Source: CAVPHV01 sp963821095 (GTDB lineage: Bacteria > Actinomycetota > Acidimicrobiia > Spongiisociales > UBA5794). From it: a DNA stretch of 64,000 nt. The stretch is taken from assembly GCA_963821095.1 (NCBI GenBank), contig CAWGCJ010000012.1, positions 43,907 through 107,906 on the forward strand. The letters run 5' to 3'. The notes under the pieces are model-generated. The model ran no database searches. It had not been told where the DNA came from and saw only the letters and a program-made list of their open reading frames with translations. Of this stretch, positions 18,028 to 26,121 are shown one piece after another; the stretch's first letter is position 1; each line of letters starts with the position of its first letter. The translations under genes were made by a program, and so were the position numbers.

Positions 18028-21000
18028 TCAGCAATCAGATTCCGGAGCGTTTGGCGGACCCGCGCCTTTGGCAACCGTTTGGCCGAGTGCTCCAGCCCAG
18101 GCCCAAACGTGGTCGCGGAACCGCGGATCCTCCGTATCGGACTCGTAGTTGAACGAATGCAGCCACGTGCGAGGGCCAGTCGTTTCTCCAACGAATCGCC
18201 AGCGACGAGTCGGATCCTGGAACATGGCATCGTCCTCTCGAGTGTCGGTATCAGCCTCCGTGGGTGTCGGTGTCGGCTTCTTTTGCAGGGGCGCGAAGAC
18301 TCGCCCGCCGAGATAGTCCGTGTAGCGACCGAAGTTCATCCACCGCGACCTGCCCGTTGGAAGCGGGTAGGGATGTGGACCGTCGCCTCGGGACGCAAGT
18401 GGTGTTGTCGTTCCTTCAAGCCGTTCCTTCAAGCGCACCAGGTCAATGCGCTGGAGTTGATCTGGCCACGCCCTCCGAAAGAGGCGTTCCAGCATGCATC
18501 CGTAGGTCACGAATGCAAGATTGTCGAGTTCACTGCCATCGGGAGCATGAATCTTGGGGGGGACCCGCGTCGGCGTGGGGCCGTTGAGCGTCAACAATGC
18601 GGCCGTCGTGAGCATCGTTCCCTGGCTATGTGCTAGAAGGATCACTCCTCTTTCGCTCTCACCTTTCTTGTACTCGATGAGCCGGTTGCGAAGCTCGATC
18701 ACGGTTCGCTCCGAGTAACACGGTGGGGCGAGTGGATGAAACCGGCGCGGGAAGAAACTCATGACCTCCCACAGGATCCCCACCGTGGCGCGTAGTTGGC
18801 GATCATCACGTGCCGACCGAATCAGCAAGAACGCTGCAATGGTAAGGAGCGCGAGCACCCAGGTAGCAGCGCTTACCGCCTCCACGATCCGCCCACCGGG
18901 GAGGTTCCCTAGAACACGAGCAATCACGCTGGCGGCTACCACCGCGAGGGTGGCCATAACCGCCGCTGTTGCGATCCAGTCGACCTCGTCGATCACATTC
19001 GCCCACAATCGAAGCGTGCGACTCGACTTTGCCAACTTCAGGCGCCACCCACTGTGGGGCCCGGCGGGCTTGCACGGTTCCGGGTTGTCGCTGTACGACG
19101 GCGGCGCCTTTTTGTCATACGCCTGACAGATCATCTTCGCCGTGTCACCCGTCCAGCGGTACAGCCTGAGTGCGGCGAGACGGATAACTAGCATGCCGAT
19201 GAGGACGACCATCCCCACGACCGCGGCGAGTGCGAACCAACCGGCCTCTGCTGCATAGGCGACCTGGTCGTTACTGACGTCAACGTTGCCCGAGTGTGGA
19301 ATCCCTTCGCCGAGGGCGCTTGCGATCCAGATGATGAGGCTCGCCATCATGGCGAGGACGGCGGTCAGGGCGATTGCCGCCAACACAAAAGCGGTCCCCG
19401 ATCTCATCCGTCCTGCTTCGGGCGCATCGATCTCGCGTGCGGTTCTCCCCTGGTGTGTTCTCAACGAGAATGCTGCAAACAGAAAGGCAACGGCGATCGC
19501 ACCCGAGGTAAGACCAACGGCCCACCACCCGTCGCCCTTTGCCCGGGCGTCGGCCCCCATTGCGAGCCCCACGAGAACACCCGAAGCGGCCACGACATAG
19601 ATCAGCCCGTTCCTCCGGGTCGGATCTCCAGTCTTGGGCGAATTCCGCAGCGTGCGGACGACGAATAGGAGGAAAAGCGCTGCGAGGGCAGACTCGGCGA
19701 GTACCCATTGCCACGAGTCGCCGATGTCCAGCAAGAAGGGAGCCTGTCCCACCCTGCCATCTATGTCGTCTGCGCTTCCGAGCAACATGTACCAAAGTCC
19801 GCCGATGGCGAGCGACAACAGGATCACTCGCCAGGCTCCGACCAGCAGCCCGAGAAGGAGTAGCGCAATCATGCCGGCAATCGTTGTCCAGATCAGTCCG
19901 TTGCGGATCGGTTCGAGAACGAACGTATCACTGGGCAACGAACCAGCGACAGCCCAACCGAGGATGGCTGTCAGAAGCAAGAGACTGCCGGGAACCGCCG
20001 CGGGGATCCAGGTCAGTCGAGGCCTCAGGGCCGAGCGGGTTGATTTTCGCAACCATCTTCGAGGAATCTGCCGCATCCAGCCGACCACGACCACCAGTAT
20101 CACAAGAACTGCCAGCCAGATGCCCCCAAGGACGCCGAAGGTGTAGAAGGCGGGCCTGAGGCTCGATCCTTGAGCGAGTTGCACCATTGAGGCAGATAGC
20201 ACGACCGCCAACATTGAGAGGGCGACCGAGCCGTGTAACCATGCCTGGATGTAGGTCGTGTCGGGCGACTGCCAGAAGTCGAGCGTATCAAGACGAATGG
20301 TATCGACGTACGCGCCCTCGGGATGATCCCTTCCCTTCTCGTGGTCGGTGCCGTAGCGGTCGTAAGTCGCGGACCGCTTTCCGAGCTGCCATAGGATCCC
20401 GAGAACCGCGAGGGGAACGAGTGCACCAACGATGACGAACCGCGTTGGGTGGCCTTCGAGGATCGACGATTCTTTCACAGATTCGAACCATCCAAACCAC
20501 CAAGGCTGAGAGCAGGCACCACGGACCCCGCACTGGAGCCCGACAATGTCCATCGAGATTGCCGCCACTCCCAGCACCACGACGGCCGTTATGACGAGCG
20601 AGACGATTCGGACACACGCCTGCGCCCACATCCTGTTGTTGTAGGGACGGAGGTAACTGCCGACCGAATCCCAAGCCCTGTTGGGTACTGCCGACCTCGG
20701 CTGCTCGGAGTCGGACTCATCGGGTGCCGGCGGAGGGCTACGACGAGGGTCTCGCATGGTGTCTGGCAACAGCCAACCCGCGAAGTTGGCTGCAGCGAAC
20801 GGAAAGAGGACGACCCAAAACGCTCTGGCGGTCCTACCCGAGTTGATCGATGACCAGTTGTAGGCCTCCACCGTTCGATCAGGTCCAGTGTTCAACGTTT
20901 CCCGTCGCCGGTATACCCCAGCTTCGGAATCCCCGTTGATCCTGATTGGATGGGGATCGCCGAGATTCTGCGACGCTGTGCCGCCTGCAACGCCATGCAC

Positions 21001-21108
21001 CCGCAGTTCGACGACTCCAGCAGGAGTGCGGGGCGTGCCCGTGTCCGAGAACTGGTTGCTCTGTCGATAATCCTCGGCTTGATAGTCCGATCCGCTCAGC
21101 GTGGTCAC
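18028..21108 (-). CDS. Large membrane protein with alpha/beta-hydrolase (HSQG) motif
   Basis: GTG 21108 is preferred because AGGAGG stands 6 bases before it; the open frame runs 24 codons further upstream without a site. The 1,026-aa product begins with VVELRVHGVAGGT (residues ~30-42), a pattern seen at the N-terminus of large actinobacterial membrane hydrolases. It is followed by many hydrophobic helices across residues ~100-750. Near residue ~830 the segment GVILLAHSQGTMLTTAALL carries the H-S-Q-G nucleophile elbow of an esterase/lipase-type alpha/beta hydrolase, and a soluble tail follows. I infer a membrane-anchored esterase or lipase; the substrate is unknown. It looks intact, in contrast to much of island B. 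Confidence 0.7.
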   Translation of the reverse strand: MTTLSGSDYQAEDYRQSNQFSDTGTPRTPAGVVELRVHGVAGGTASQNLGDPHPIRINGDSEAGVYRRRETLNTGPDRTVEAYNWSSINSGRTARAFWVVLFPFAAANFAGWLLPDTMRDPRRSPPPAPDESDSEQPRSAVPNRAWDSVGSYLRPYNNRMWAQACVRIVSLVITAVVVLGVAAISMDIVGLQCGVRGACSQPWWFGWFESVKESSILEGHPTRFVIVGALVPLAVLGILWQLGKRSATYDRYGTDHEKGRDHPEGAYVDTIRLDTLDFWQSPDTTYIQAWLHGSVALSMLAVVLSASMVQLAQGSSLRPAFYTFGVLGGIWLAVLVILVVVVGWMRQIPRRWLRKSTRSALRPRLTWIPAAVPGSLLLLTAILGWAVAGSLPSDTFVLEPIRNGLIWTTIAGMIALLLLGLLVGAWRVILLSLAIGGLWYMLLGSADDIDGRVGQAPFLLDIGDSWQWVLAESALAALFLLFVVRTLRNSPKTGDPTRRNGLIYVVAASGVLVGLAMGADARAKGDGWWAVGLTSGAIAVAFLFAAFSLRTHQGRTAREIDAPEAGRMRSGTAFVLAAIALTAVLAMMASLIIWIASALGEGIPHSGNVDVSNDQVAYAAEAGWFALAAVVGMVVLIGMLVIRLAALRLYRWTGDTAKMICQAYDKKAPPSYSDNPEPCKPAGPHSGWRLKLAKSSRTLRLWANVIDEVDWIATAAVMATLAVVAASVIARVLGNLPGGRIVEAVSAATWVLALLTIAAFLLIRSARDDRQLRATVGILWEVMSFFPRRFHPLAPPCYSERTVIELRNRLIEYKKGESERGVILLAHSQGTMLTTAALLTLNGPTPTRVPPKIHAPDGSELDNLAFVTYGCMLERLFRRAWPDQLQRIDLVRLKERLEGTTTPLASRGDGPHPYPLPTGRSRWMNFGRYTDYLGGRVFAPLQKKPTPTPTEADTDTREDDAMFQDPTRRWRFVGETTGPRTWLHSFNYESDTEDPRFRDHVWAWAGALGQTVAKGAGPPNAPESDC

Positions 21109-22308
21109 CTCAGACCTCCTCAATCGCCCACATTCGACCGACACGTGCCACGAAGCATGTGACCATCCCTCAGCCGGCAATGCGCTCCGCGGGATTCATC
21201 TGCTGGCTGCGTGCCCGCCCCCCACCAGTGACCTGTGGCGGCGGTACCAAGCGCTAGTGCAACGATTGTGGGCCGGGCGGTTGGCGACACGAAGGTACCC
21301 CCGCACGCGAGGAGCAGCCCGGCTCTGACACGCCCAGAGTGACCCCGGGCCGTTTTCCGTGAGGATTGCAGCCACGACGCCGACCAAACCGAATGCAGCA
21401 AGTATGGAGACCACCAGTGCCACAAGACGGTCGGGGAGCCTGCGGATCTTGCCGCAACGTGGCGCCATCCAACGCGGCACGATGATGAAGGCGTGCCGGA
21501 GCAGGAGTACCCTGAGGGCCTGCCAGCCGTCGCCCCGGGAGAACCGTCCTGATGAAGAGGCCTCCATCGGTTTGGGTCGCCATCCTTGGTTCGCCGAGAC
21601 TTACTGCAAGGATCGTTGGCTTTGCCAATCGGCTGCAGCTCTGTTTGTGGGACGCGGTGAAAGCCCACGGTGTCGGCGCTAGCCACCTGTGCGCGTGAGT
21701 CCGACTTGAGGAAGCGCTCGTGTGCGCGGCGCGGGCACCGTGAATCCGCAATTCCGATGAACCCACAATCAGGAACTCGGGCCATCGAGCTACCCCCTTC
21801 ATGCTGCTGAGACTATCCAGCCGATCGGAGTGGGAATAGGTCCGATTGACCTGTTTCGCGTATTCCGGTGCGCCAGGCATGAAGGTCTCGGAGACTTCGC
21901 GGGGTGTTGGGAGTGTGCCGATTGAGGTCCCGTGAAAGCCGAGCACATTGCCCGAGCAGTCCTTTCGGGTGACGGCGTTGCCATGCCGGAGGCGGTGCAC
22001 GTTCAGATTGAAGCGACCGTCTGATCAGAATGGCTCGTGCTCCCGCCGAGAAAGCGCATACCACCGCCATGGCTACCACCAAGACAGTGGAGGTGACCGT
22101 TCCCGATGACCTCCACCAACTGATCCTGGCACGCGCCGGACTCGACACTCCGGCAACATGGGGGACCCGGCGGCTTGTTCCAACCGGCCAGGGAACAGAG
22201 TCTTGGCGCCGTGATCGCCGGGAAGTGTCAGCAAATCGGCATGGGTTGAGGCGCCACCGTATGTCTCTCGTTCGAGTTCGTGGTTGAACTCGCCGAGAGT
22301 TGCACGCA
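21109..22308. other. Long stretch without a convincing gene
   Basis: About 1.2 kb. The minus frame at 21196-21567 contains one good membrane-helix-like segment (LVALVVSILAAFGLVGVVAA) after a basic stretch, so a decayed membrane-protein gene is possible. No frame has both a start signal and a recognised domain. Confidence 0.35.
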
Positions 22309-22827
22309 CTAGTCGCGCTTGAAAGCGCCACTGATCGCCGCTCCGAGCAGCCACCCGACCATCGTCCACACGACCACCAGGGACTGCGCAACACCGGTGG
22401 GCGTCTACCCGCTTCGCACGCCCAGGGACGCGACCGGCAGCAGCAGGTCGATGGCATACAAGAGCGGCCGGAAGCCCTGCGTCCTGGCAGCCTCGCTGGG
22501 CGCCACTAGCGACTCTCTGGCGGGGCCCACGAACAGGCTCCATTCCACCAAGAGCAGACCGAGAAACCATGGGACGATTCTGGCCGGTGCATACCCGTAT
22601 CCGACTGTCCACCTCAGGAACGTGCTCCACCGGCGTGCCAGCGCATACTCGCGGCCCAGACATTCCCGCCGGGCACGCTGCTCCCCAATGAGCACGGCGC
22701 GGGCTGCGCCGTCATCGGCGCGAGTCCGGTACGGATCGGCAAGCACGTCATGAGCGTGCGGTAGGTGCCCGAACTTGTTCCATTCGAGCCACGCTCGCCG
22801 GCCCGCATGACGCTCGTGCCACCAACC
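22309..22827 (-). pseudogene. C-terminal remnant of an actinobacterial membrane protein, in-frame stop
   Basis: The frame reads WWHERHAGRRAWLEWNKFGH, then DVLADPYRTRADDGAARAVL, a membrane segment FLRWTVGYGYAPARIVPWFL, PLLYAIDLLLPVASLG and a final helix SLVVVWTMVGWLLGAAISGA before TAG at 22309-22311. The layout (TPR-like helices, W-T-V-G-Y-G-Y helix, YA-x-D-x-LLPV-x-LG, last helix) resembles a conserved family of large actinobacterial membrane-associated proteins. An in-frame TAG at 22405-22407 interrupts it, and a TAG at 22828 closes the upstream side, so the N-terminal part is gone. The same frame on both sides of the 22405 stop argues for a point mutation. Confidence 0.5.
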
Positions 22828-22928
22828 CTATCAGGTGGGCGGGGGCCCGACAGTTCCGTCTCGACACGGCCTCACTCCGTCGGTGCTCTGCAGCTTGGCG
22901 CACGCGAAACTTCGAATTCTCGGATGTA

Positions 22929-22961
22929 GCACGGCGCCGCCACAATGCAGCGGCGCCGTGC
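22929..22961 (-). terminator. Strong hairpin after the radical SAM - caspase operon
   Basis: A perfect 12-bp stem (GCACGGCGCCGC/GCGGCGCCGTGC) with a 9-base loop lies 37 bases beyond the stop of the caspase-like gene. No long U-tract follows. It closes the operon. Confidence 0.6.
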
Positions 22962-22997
22962 CGTAGCACCTCCGCAGACGTCGATTCTCACTCGCCC

Positions 22998-24875
22998 TCA
23001 GCCGGTGTCGATCCGAGGCATGCAGTACGCGCAGCCGTTGTAGCCGTGTGCCACTGCCCGCTCGGGGGTCTCGTACGCCCGTCGGTTGGTGCCGCTCATG
23101 ACCTTCTCCCAGTCACAGCCGCGCCGGTGCAGCTCGTGAGTACGCCGGTTGCCGACGTACGGGTGGTCGCCGATCTGGATGCGCCGCGTCACCCGACCCA
23201 TCTCGACCCCGTCGATGAGTTGACGCACGAAGATGTCGTAGACACCGTCGCGAGCGCGGTCCGCAATCCACAGGCGCAGTTCGGCCTGAGTGTCGTCGCT
23301 CGGGTTGAGCGGCATGCCCCGCAGCGCCGAGATCCTGCCGGCCGGAACCGCCAGTTCGACATAGCGCTCCGACCGATCCGTTTCGGCCATGCCATCGAGG
23401 GACGCCTTGTCGGCCAGTCGCTTCACGATCCGCAGCTCACCGCGCACGCTCCTGGGCAGTTCGCGCAGGTTCAACTCGAGGTCGCTCAGTGCGTGGCGAC
23501 GGGGCCAGCCTTGAACGTGGAACTTGAGCATGGCGTAGCTGCCGGCGAAGTGATTTTCGACGTCGAAGTTCTTCCAGACGACGTTGTTGTTCTCACGGAT
23601 CGCACTGGTGAATGTCGACCAATCCGTGATCGTCGACAGGTCCGGTCCGGGATCCTGGTCGTTGCTCAGCACCCCGACGAAGCAGTAGTGGTCGCTGGCC
23701 GGGATGTCGGCCTTCTTCCACGCCAGCGGTCCACCGAACGTGAACTGGTCGGGATCCACCGCCGGCACGGCGATCGTCCCCAGCAGGTTCCACGATGCCG
23801 GTGTCGGCAGCGTCGACGGCTCGGTCCAGTAGACGTCCACGGTCGCGTTGCTGGCCGAGTACCCCCGATTGCGAACCCGAACGTAGACGTGGTTGTCCTC
23901 GCCGATCTCGATGTCCTCGAACAGCGTGTTCGAGCCGAGCTTGGCCGGGTCGAGTAGGAAGTCGGCCGGGTCGAGCAGCTCGTCACGGAAGTGGTTGATG
24001 TCGGGGCTCATGCTGATCCCGCCACCGACTGTCGGCTCCACCCCCGTGTCCGTCAGGTTGTCCCGAAGGCACAGGTCGGCGAAAGACGGATTGAGCCGCT
24101 CACCGAGGTCGCGGGACCCATCGTCGTACTGCGGTGTCGCTGAATCTGTCTCGTTCGCCACAATGAAGTCGAAGATCTCTCGCAGCGTGGTGAATCCGTT
24201 GCCGTCGGCATCGGGGGCCACCGCGTTGCCGAGGAGATCCTGTCCGTTCAACCCTGCCAGGAGGTAGAAGTTGAACTCACCGTGCGTGTACTCGGTGTTG
24301 TTGATCCACTCCTCCTCGGCGGCGTCGTCCGTCGGGTGAGCCACCTGGATGGCGCTCGCCGACGTCAGGATCACCGTCCGGTCGTTGTCGAGGTGTGGGA
24401 CGAAACCGCCACTGAAGCATTGCTGCATGCAGAAGATGCGGTAGGCGTAGTCCACCTGATCGACCGCGGTGGCGAAGTCGTCTGCCCGCATGTCACCATC
24501 CTGGAGACATAGCGTGCTCATCGAGCTCCAGTCGAGCGGGTTGACCTTGTCTCCATGGTCAAACGTGTAGACGAAGAGCAGGTCCTGGTCGGTCAGCTGC
24601 GCCCGGCCGTTGGTCCCGTTCGCCAGGTCGCTGAAGATTTGGTTGACGTTGGCCGTCGTTGCGGAGAGGTCCGTGATGGCCGGGTTCGGCCGATACCGGT
24701 TCGCCGGGTAGGTGGCGCTGTTGTAGTCGGCCCCGTTTCCGTAGAGGACGAAGATGTTCTGGTCTTGAAAGCCGTGCCCGATGAGCGCTTCGCGCATCAA
24801 CACGACGTCGAAGAAGAACTCCGGATAGAAGGGGGCTGCGGTCGATGAGATGAGGACTCCGTAGCGTTCGCCCAT
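22998..24875 (-). CDS. Caspase/legumain-fold (C13-like) peptidase with C-terminal Cys-rich motif
   Basis: This is a 625-aa protein. Residues 1-~260 look like a caspase-hemoglobinase fold: RYGVLISS start strand, NIFVLYGNGADY, then the candidate catalytic His107 in YTFDHGDK and Cys153 in MQQCFSGGF. This His-Gly/Cys order and spacing match legumain-type (C13) peptidases. Residues ~320-440 resemble a CARDB-type beta-sandwich (EDNHVYVRVRNRGYSASNAT). The last ~50 residues, from VGNRRTHELHRRGCDW to GYNGCAYC, resemble the small His/Cys metal-binding motif seen in Ada-like domains. There is no signal peptide, so it is likely cytoplasmic. Its ATG lies one base past the stop of the propeller gene, so it is the last gene of a coupled operon. 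It may cleave a product of the radical SAM enzyme; this is inference. Confidence 0.75.
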   Translation of the reverse strand: MGERYGVLISSTAAPFYPEFFFDVVLMREALIGHGFQDQNIFVLYGNGADYNSATYPANRYRPNPAITDLSATTANVNQIFSDLANGTNGRAQLTDQDLLFVYTFDHGDKVNPLDWSSMSTLCLQDGDMRADDFATAVDQVDYAYRIFCMQQCFSGGFVPHLDNDRTVILTSASAIQVAHPTDDAAEEEWINNTEYTHGEFNFYLLAGLNGQDLLGNAVAPDADGNGFTTLREIFDFIVANETDSATPQYDDGSRDLGERLNPSFADLCLRDNLTDTGVEPTVGGGISMSPDINHFRDELLDPADFLLDPAKLGSNTLFEDIEIGEDNHVYVRVRNRGYSASNATVDVYWTEPSTLPTPASWNLLGTIAVPAVDPDQFTFGGPLAWKKADIPASDHYCFVGVLSNDQDPGPDLSTITDWSTFTSAIRENNNVVWKNFDVENHFAGSYAMLKFHVQGWPRRHALSDLELNLRELPRSVRGELRIVKRLADKASLDGMAETDRSERYVELAVPAGRISALRGMPLNPSDDTQAELRLWIADRARDGVYDIFVRQLIDGVEMGRVTRRIQIGDHPYVGNRRTHELHRRGCDWEKVMSGTNRRAYETPERAVAHGYNGCAYCMPRIDTG

Positions 24876-24876
24876 G

Positions 24877-25563
24877 TCAGTCCTCCAGCCTCAGTCGATG
24901 GACGGTGTCCGTGTCCGGATCCGTGGTCCAGAACTTGCCGTCCTCATCGATCGCGAGATGCCGGGCCTTGGCGACCGGAATCGGTAGCCCCTCGTCGAGC
25001 CATTCACCTTCGGTGTCGCCTTCGACGAGTTGCATCCGGCGGCCGTCGATCACCCAGAGTCGCTCCCCGGACGCGTCGAGCGCGATCCCGGTGGGGTTGG
25101 GTCCCGGTGACCAGAACTGGCCGATCACTCGTTTCGTCTCCAGGTTGATGCGGTAGATCGAGCTCGAGTATCCGGCCTCGCAGGCCAGCCACAGCTCGCC
25201 GTTGCTCCACGCCAAATCGGCGATGTGGCTGTTCTCAGCGAGCAGTGCCTTCCGGTAGGTCCCGAAATCGAGCTCGGTGACGTCGAAAACCGACGCCGTT
25301 TCTCCGGTGTCGGGCTCCATGCTCATAACCGTCCCGGTCGCTGCGTCGGCGAGCAGCAGATGCTCGCCATCCCAAGCCGCACCGCCGGTTGCCGCGGGAG
25401 CGTCTGCCAGCGTCGCCACTTCCTCGAGCTCGGCTTCGTCGATGCCGGAGAAGCGGTGCACGCTCCTCGTGTCCTTAGTTGTCGCCCAGACCTCTCTGCC
25501 CCGCACGACGACCGCATCAGGGCGGTCGGCCAGTGCGAAGCTGTGATCAAGTACGACGTTCAT
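24877..25563 (-). CDS. NHL/SMP-30-type beta-propeller protein
   Basis: ATG 25563 (MNVVLDHSFALADRP) is chosen over an upstream in-frame start because GAGAGGAG precedes it. The 228-aa product consists of repeated blades with W-D-G-E-H-L-L-L-A-D-A, W-S-N-G-E-L-W-L-A and G-I-A-L-D-A-S-G-E-R-L-W-V-I-D patterns, as in NHL/strictosidine-synthase-like propellers. No signal peptide is seen, so it is presumably cytoplasmic and acts as a binding scaffold or sensor. It is third in the operon, 101 bases after the 133-aa gene (with a hairpin in the gap) and one base before the caspase-like gene. Confidence 0.7.
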   Translation of the reverse strand: MNVVLDHSFALADRPDAVVVRGREVWATTKDTRSVHRFSGIDEAELEEVATLADAPAATGGAAWDGEHLLLADAATGTVMSMEPDTGETASVFDVTELDFGTYRKALLAENSHIADLAWSNGELWLACEAGYSSSIYRINLETKRVIGQFWSPGPNPTGIALDASGERLWVIDGRRMQLVEGDTEGEWLDEGLPIPVAKARHLAIDEDGKFWTTDPDTDTVHRLRLED

Positions 25564-25620
25564 GCCATGCTCCTCTCGTTTGGCCGTGTCATGCACGGCC
25601 TCCCCGTGCCGGTGCAGGCA

Positions 25621-25650
25621 GTCACGCGGATCGGCGGCGATCCGCGTGAC
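25621..25650. promoter_or_regulatory. Perfect 12-bp hairpin inside the operon
   Basis: GTCACGCGGATC and GATCCGCGTGAC form a perfect stem around a 6-base loop. It lies between the 133-aa gene and the propeller gene. It could reduce readthrough or stabilise the upstream message, setting different levels of the first two and last two gene products. Confidence 0.5.
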
Positions 25651-25663
25651 TGCGGGCCGTCGT

Positions 25664-26065
25664 TCAGAGAGCCTCCATTGTCTTGGAGAGCTCCATCAGC
25701 TGGTCGAAACTCACGGTTCCTACGTGCTCCAGCTTCGCCTGGAACCGCTCGACCATTGAGCGAGAGAACTCCTCCCACTGCTCTTGGTCGAGTGGGTAGA
25801 AGTCGCCGTTGAAGTGAAGATGGGCAACGCGGATTCCGCCCGGGAACGGTCGCGGCGGGAACACCGGCAACCGCTCCTCCGCTGCTCGCTCCAAGATCAC
25901 CAACGGGACCGGATCGTCGGCGACCAGGTGCTCGCGCGGCATGGCACGCACCCCGTGCTTCCGAATGAAGTCGGCGACGAACTCCACGTTGGTGATCCAC
26001 AATTCCGCCGGCATTCCCCACCGCCAGATGTAGCGGTGAATGTCTTCGGTCTGTAGTCGATTCAT
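25664..26065 (-). CDS. 133-aa protein next to radical SAM enzyme (possible substrate or partner)
   Basis: ATG 26065 has an ideal ribosome site (AAGGAGG, 4-5 bases before). The product has no signal peptide or membrane helix. It starts MNRLQTEDIHRYIWRWGMPA, has a mid-region rich in Pro and aromatic residues (LPVFPPRPFPGGIRVAHLHF, then NGDFYPLDQEQWEEFS) and a helical C-terminus. I do not recognise the family. It is encoded 56 bp after the radical SAM/SPASM gene. Such enzymes often modify a small protein encoded next to them, so it could be the substrate, but it is long for a classic peptide precursor and may be a carrier or accessory protein instead. Confidence 0.7.
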   Translation of the reverse strand: MNRLQTEDIHRYIWRWGMPAELWITNVEFVADFIRKHGVRAMPREHLVADDPVPLVILERAAEERLPVFPPRPFPGGIRVAHLHFNGDFYPLDQEQWEEFSRSMVERFQAKLEHVGTVSFDQLMELSKTMEAL

Positions 26066-26121
26066 GTCCCCTCCTTAGTCGTCGGATGGTCGATCCCGCC
26101 GCGGTGGTGCGCGTGCTGCCC

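Noticed and set aside
22030..22287. 85-aa plus-strand ORF starting MARAPAEKAHTTAMATTKTV
   Set aside because: The start looks gene-like, but there is no ribosome site or recognisable domain, and the frame turns Arg-rich and shadow-like.
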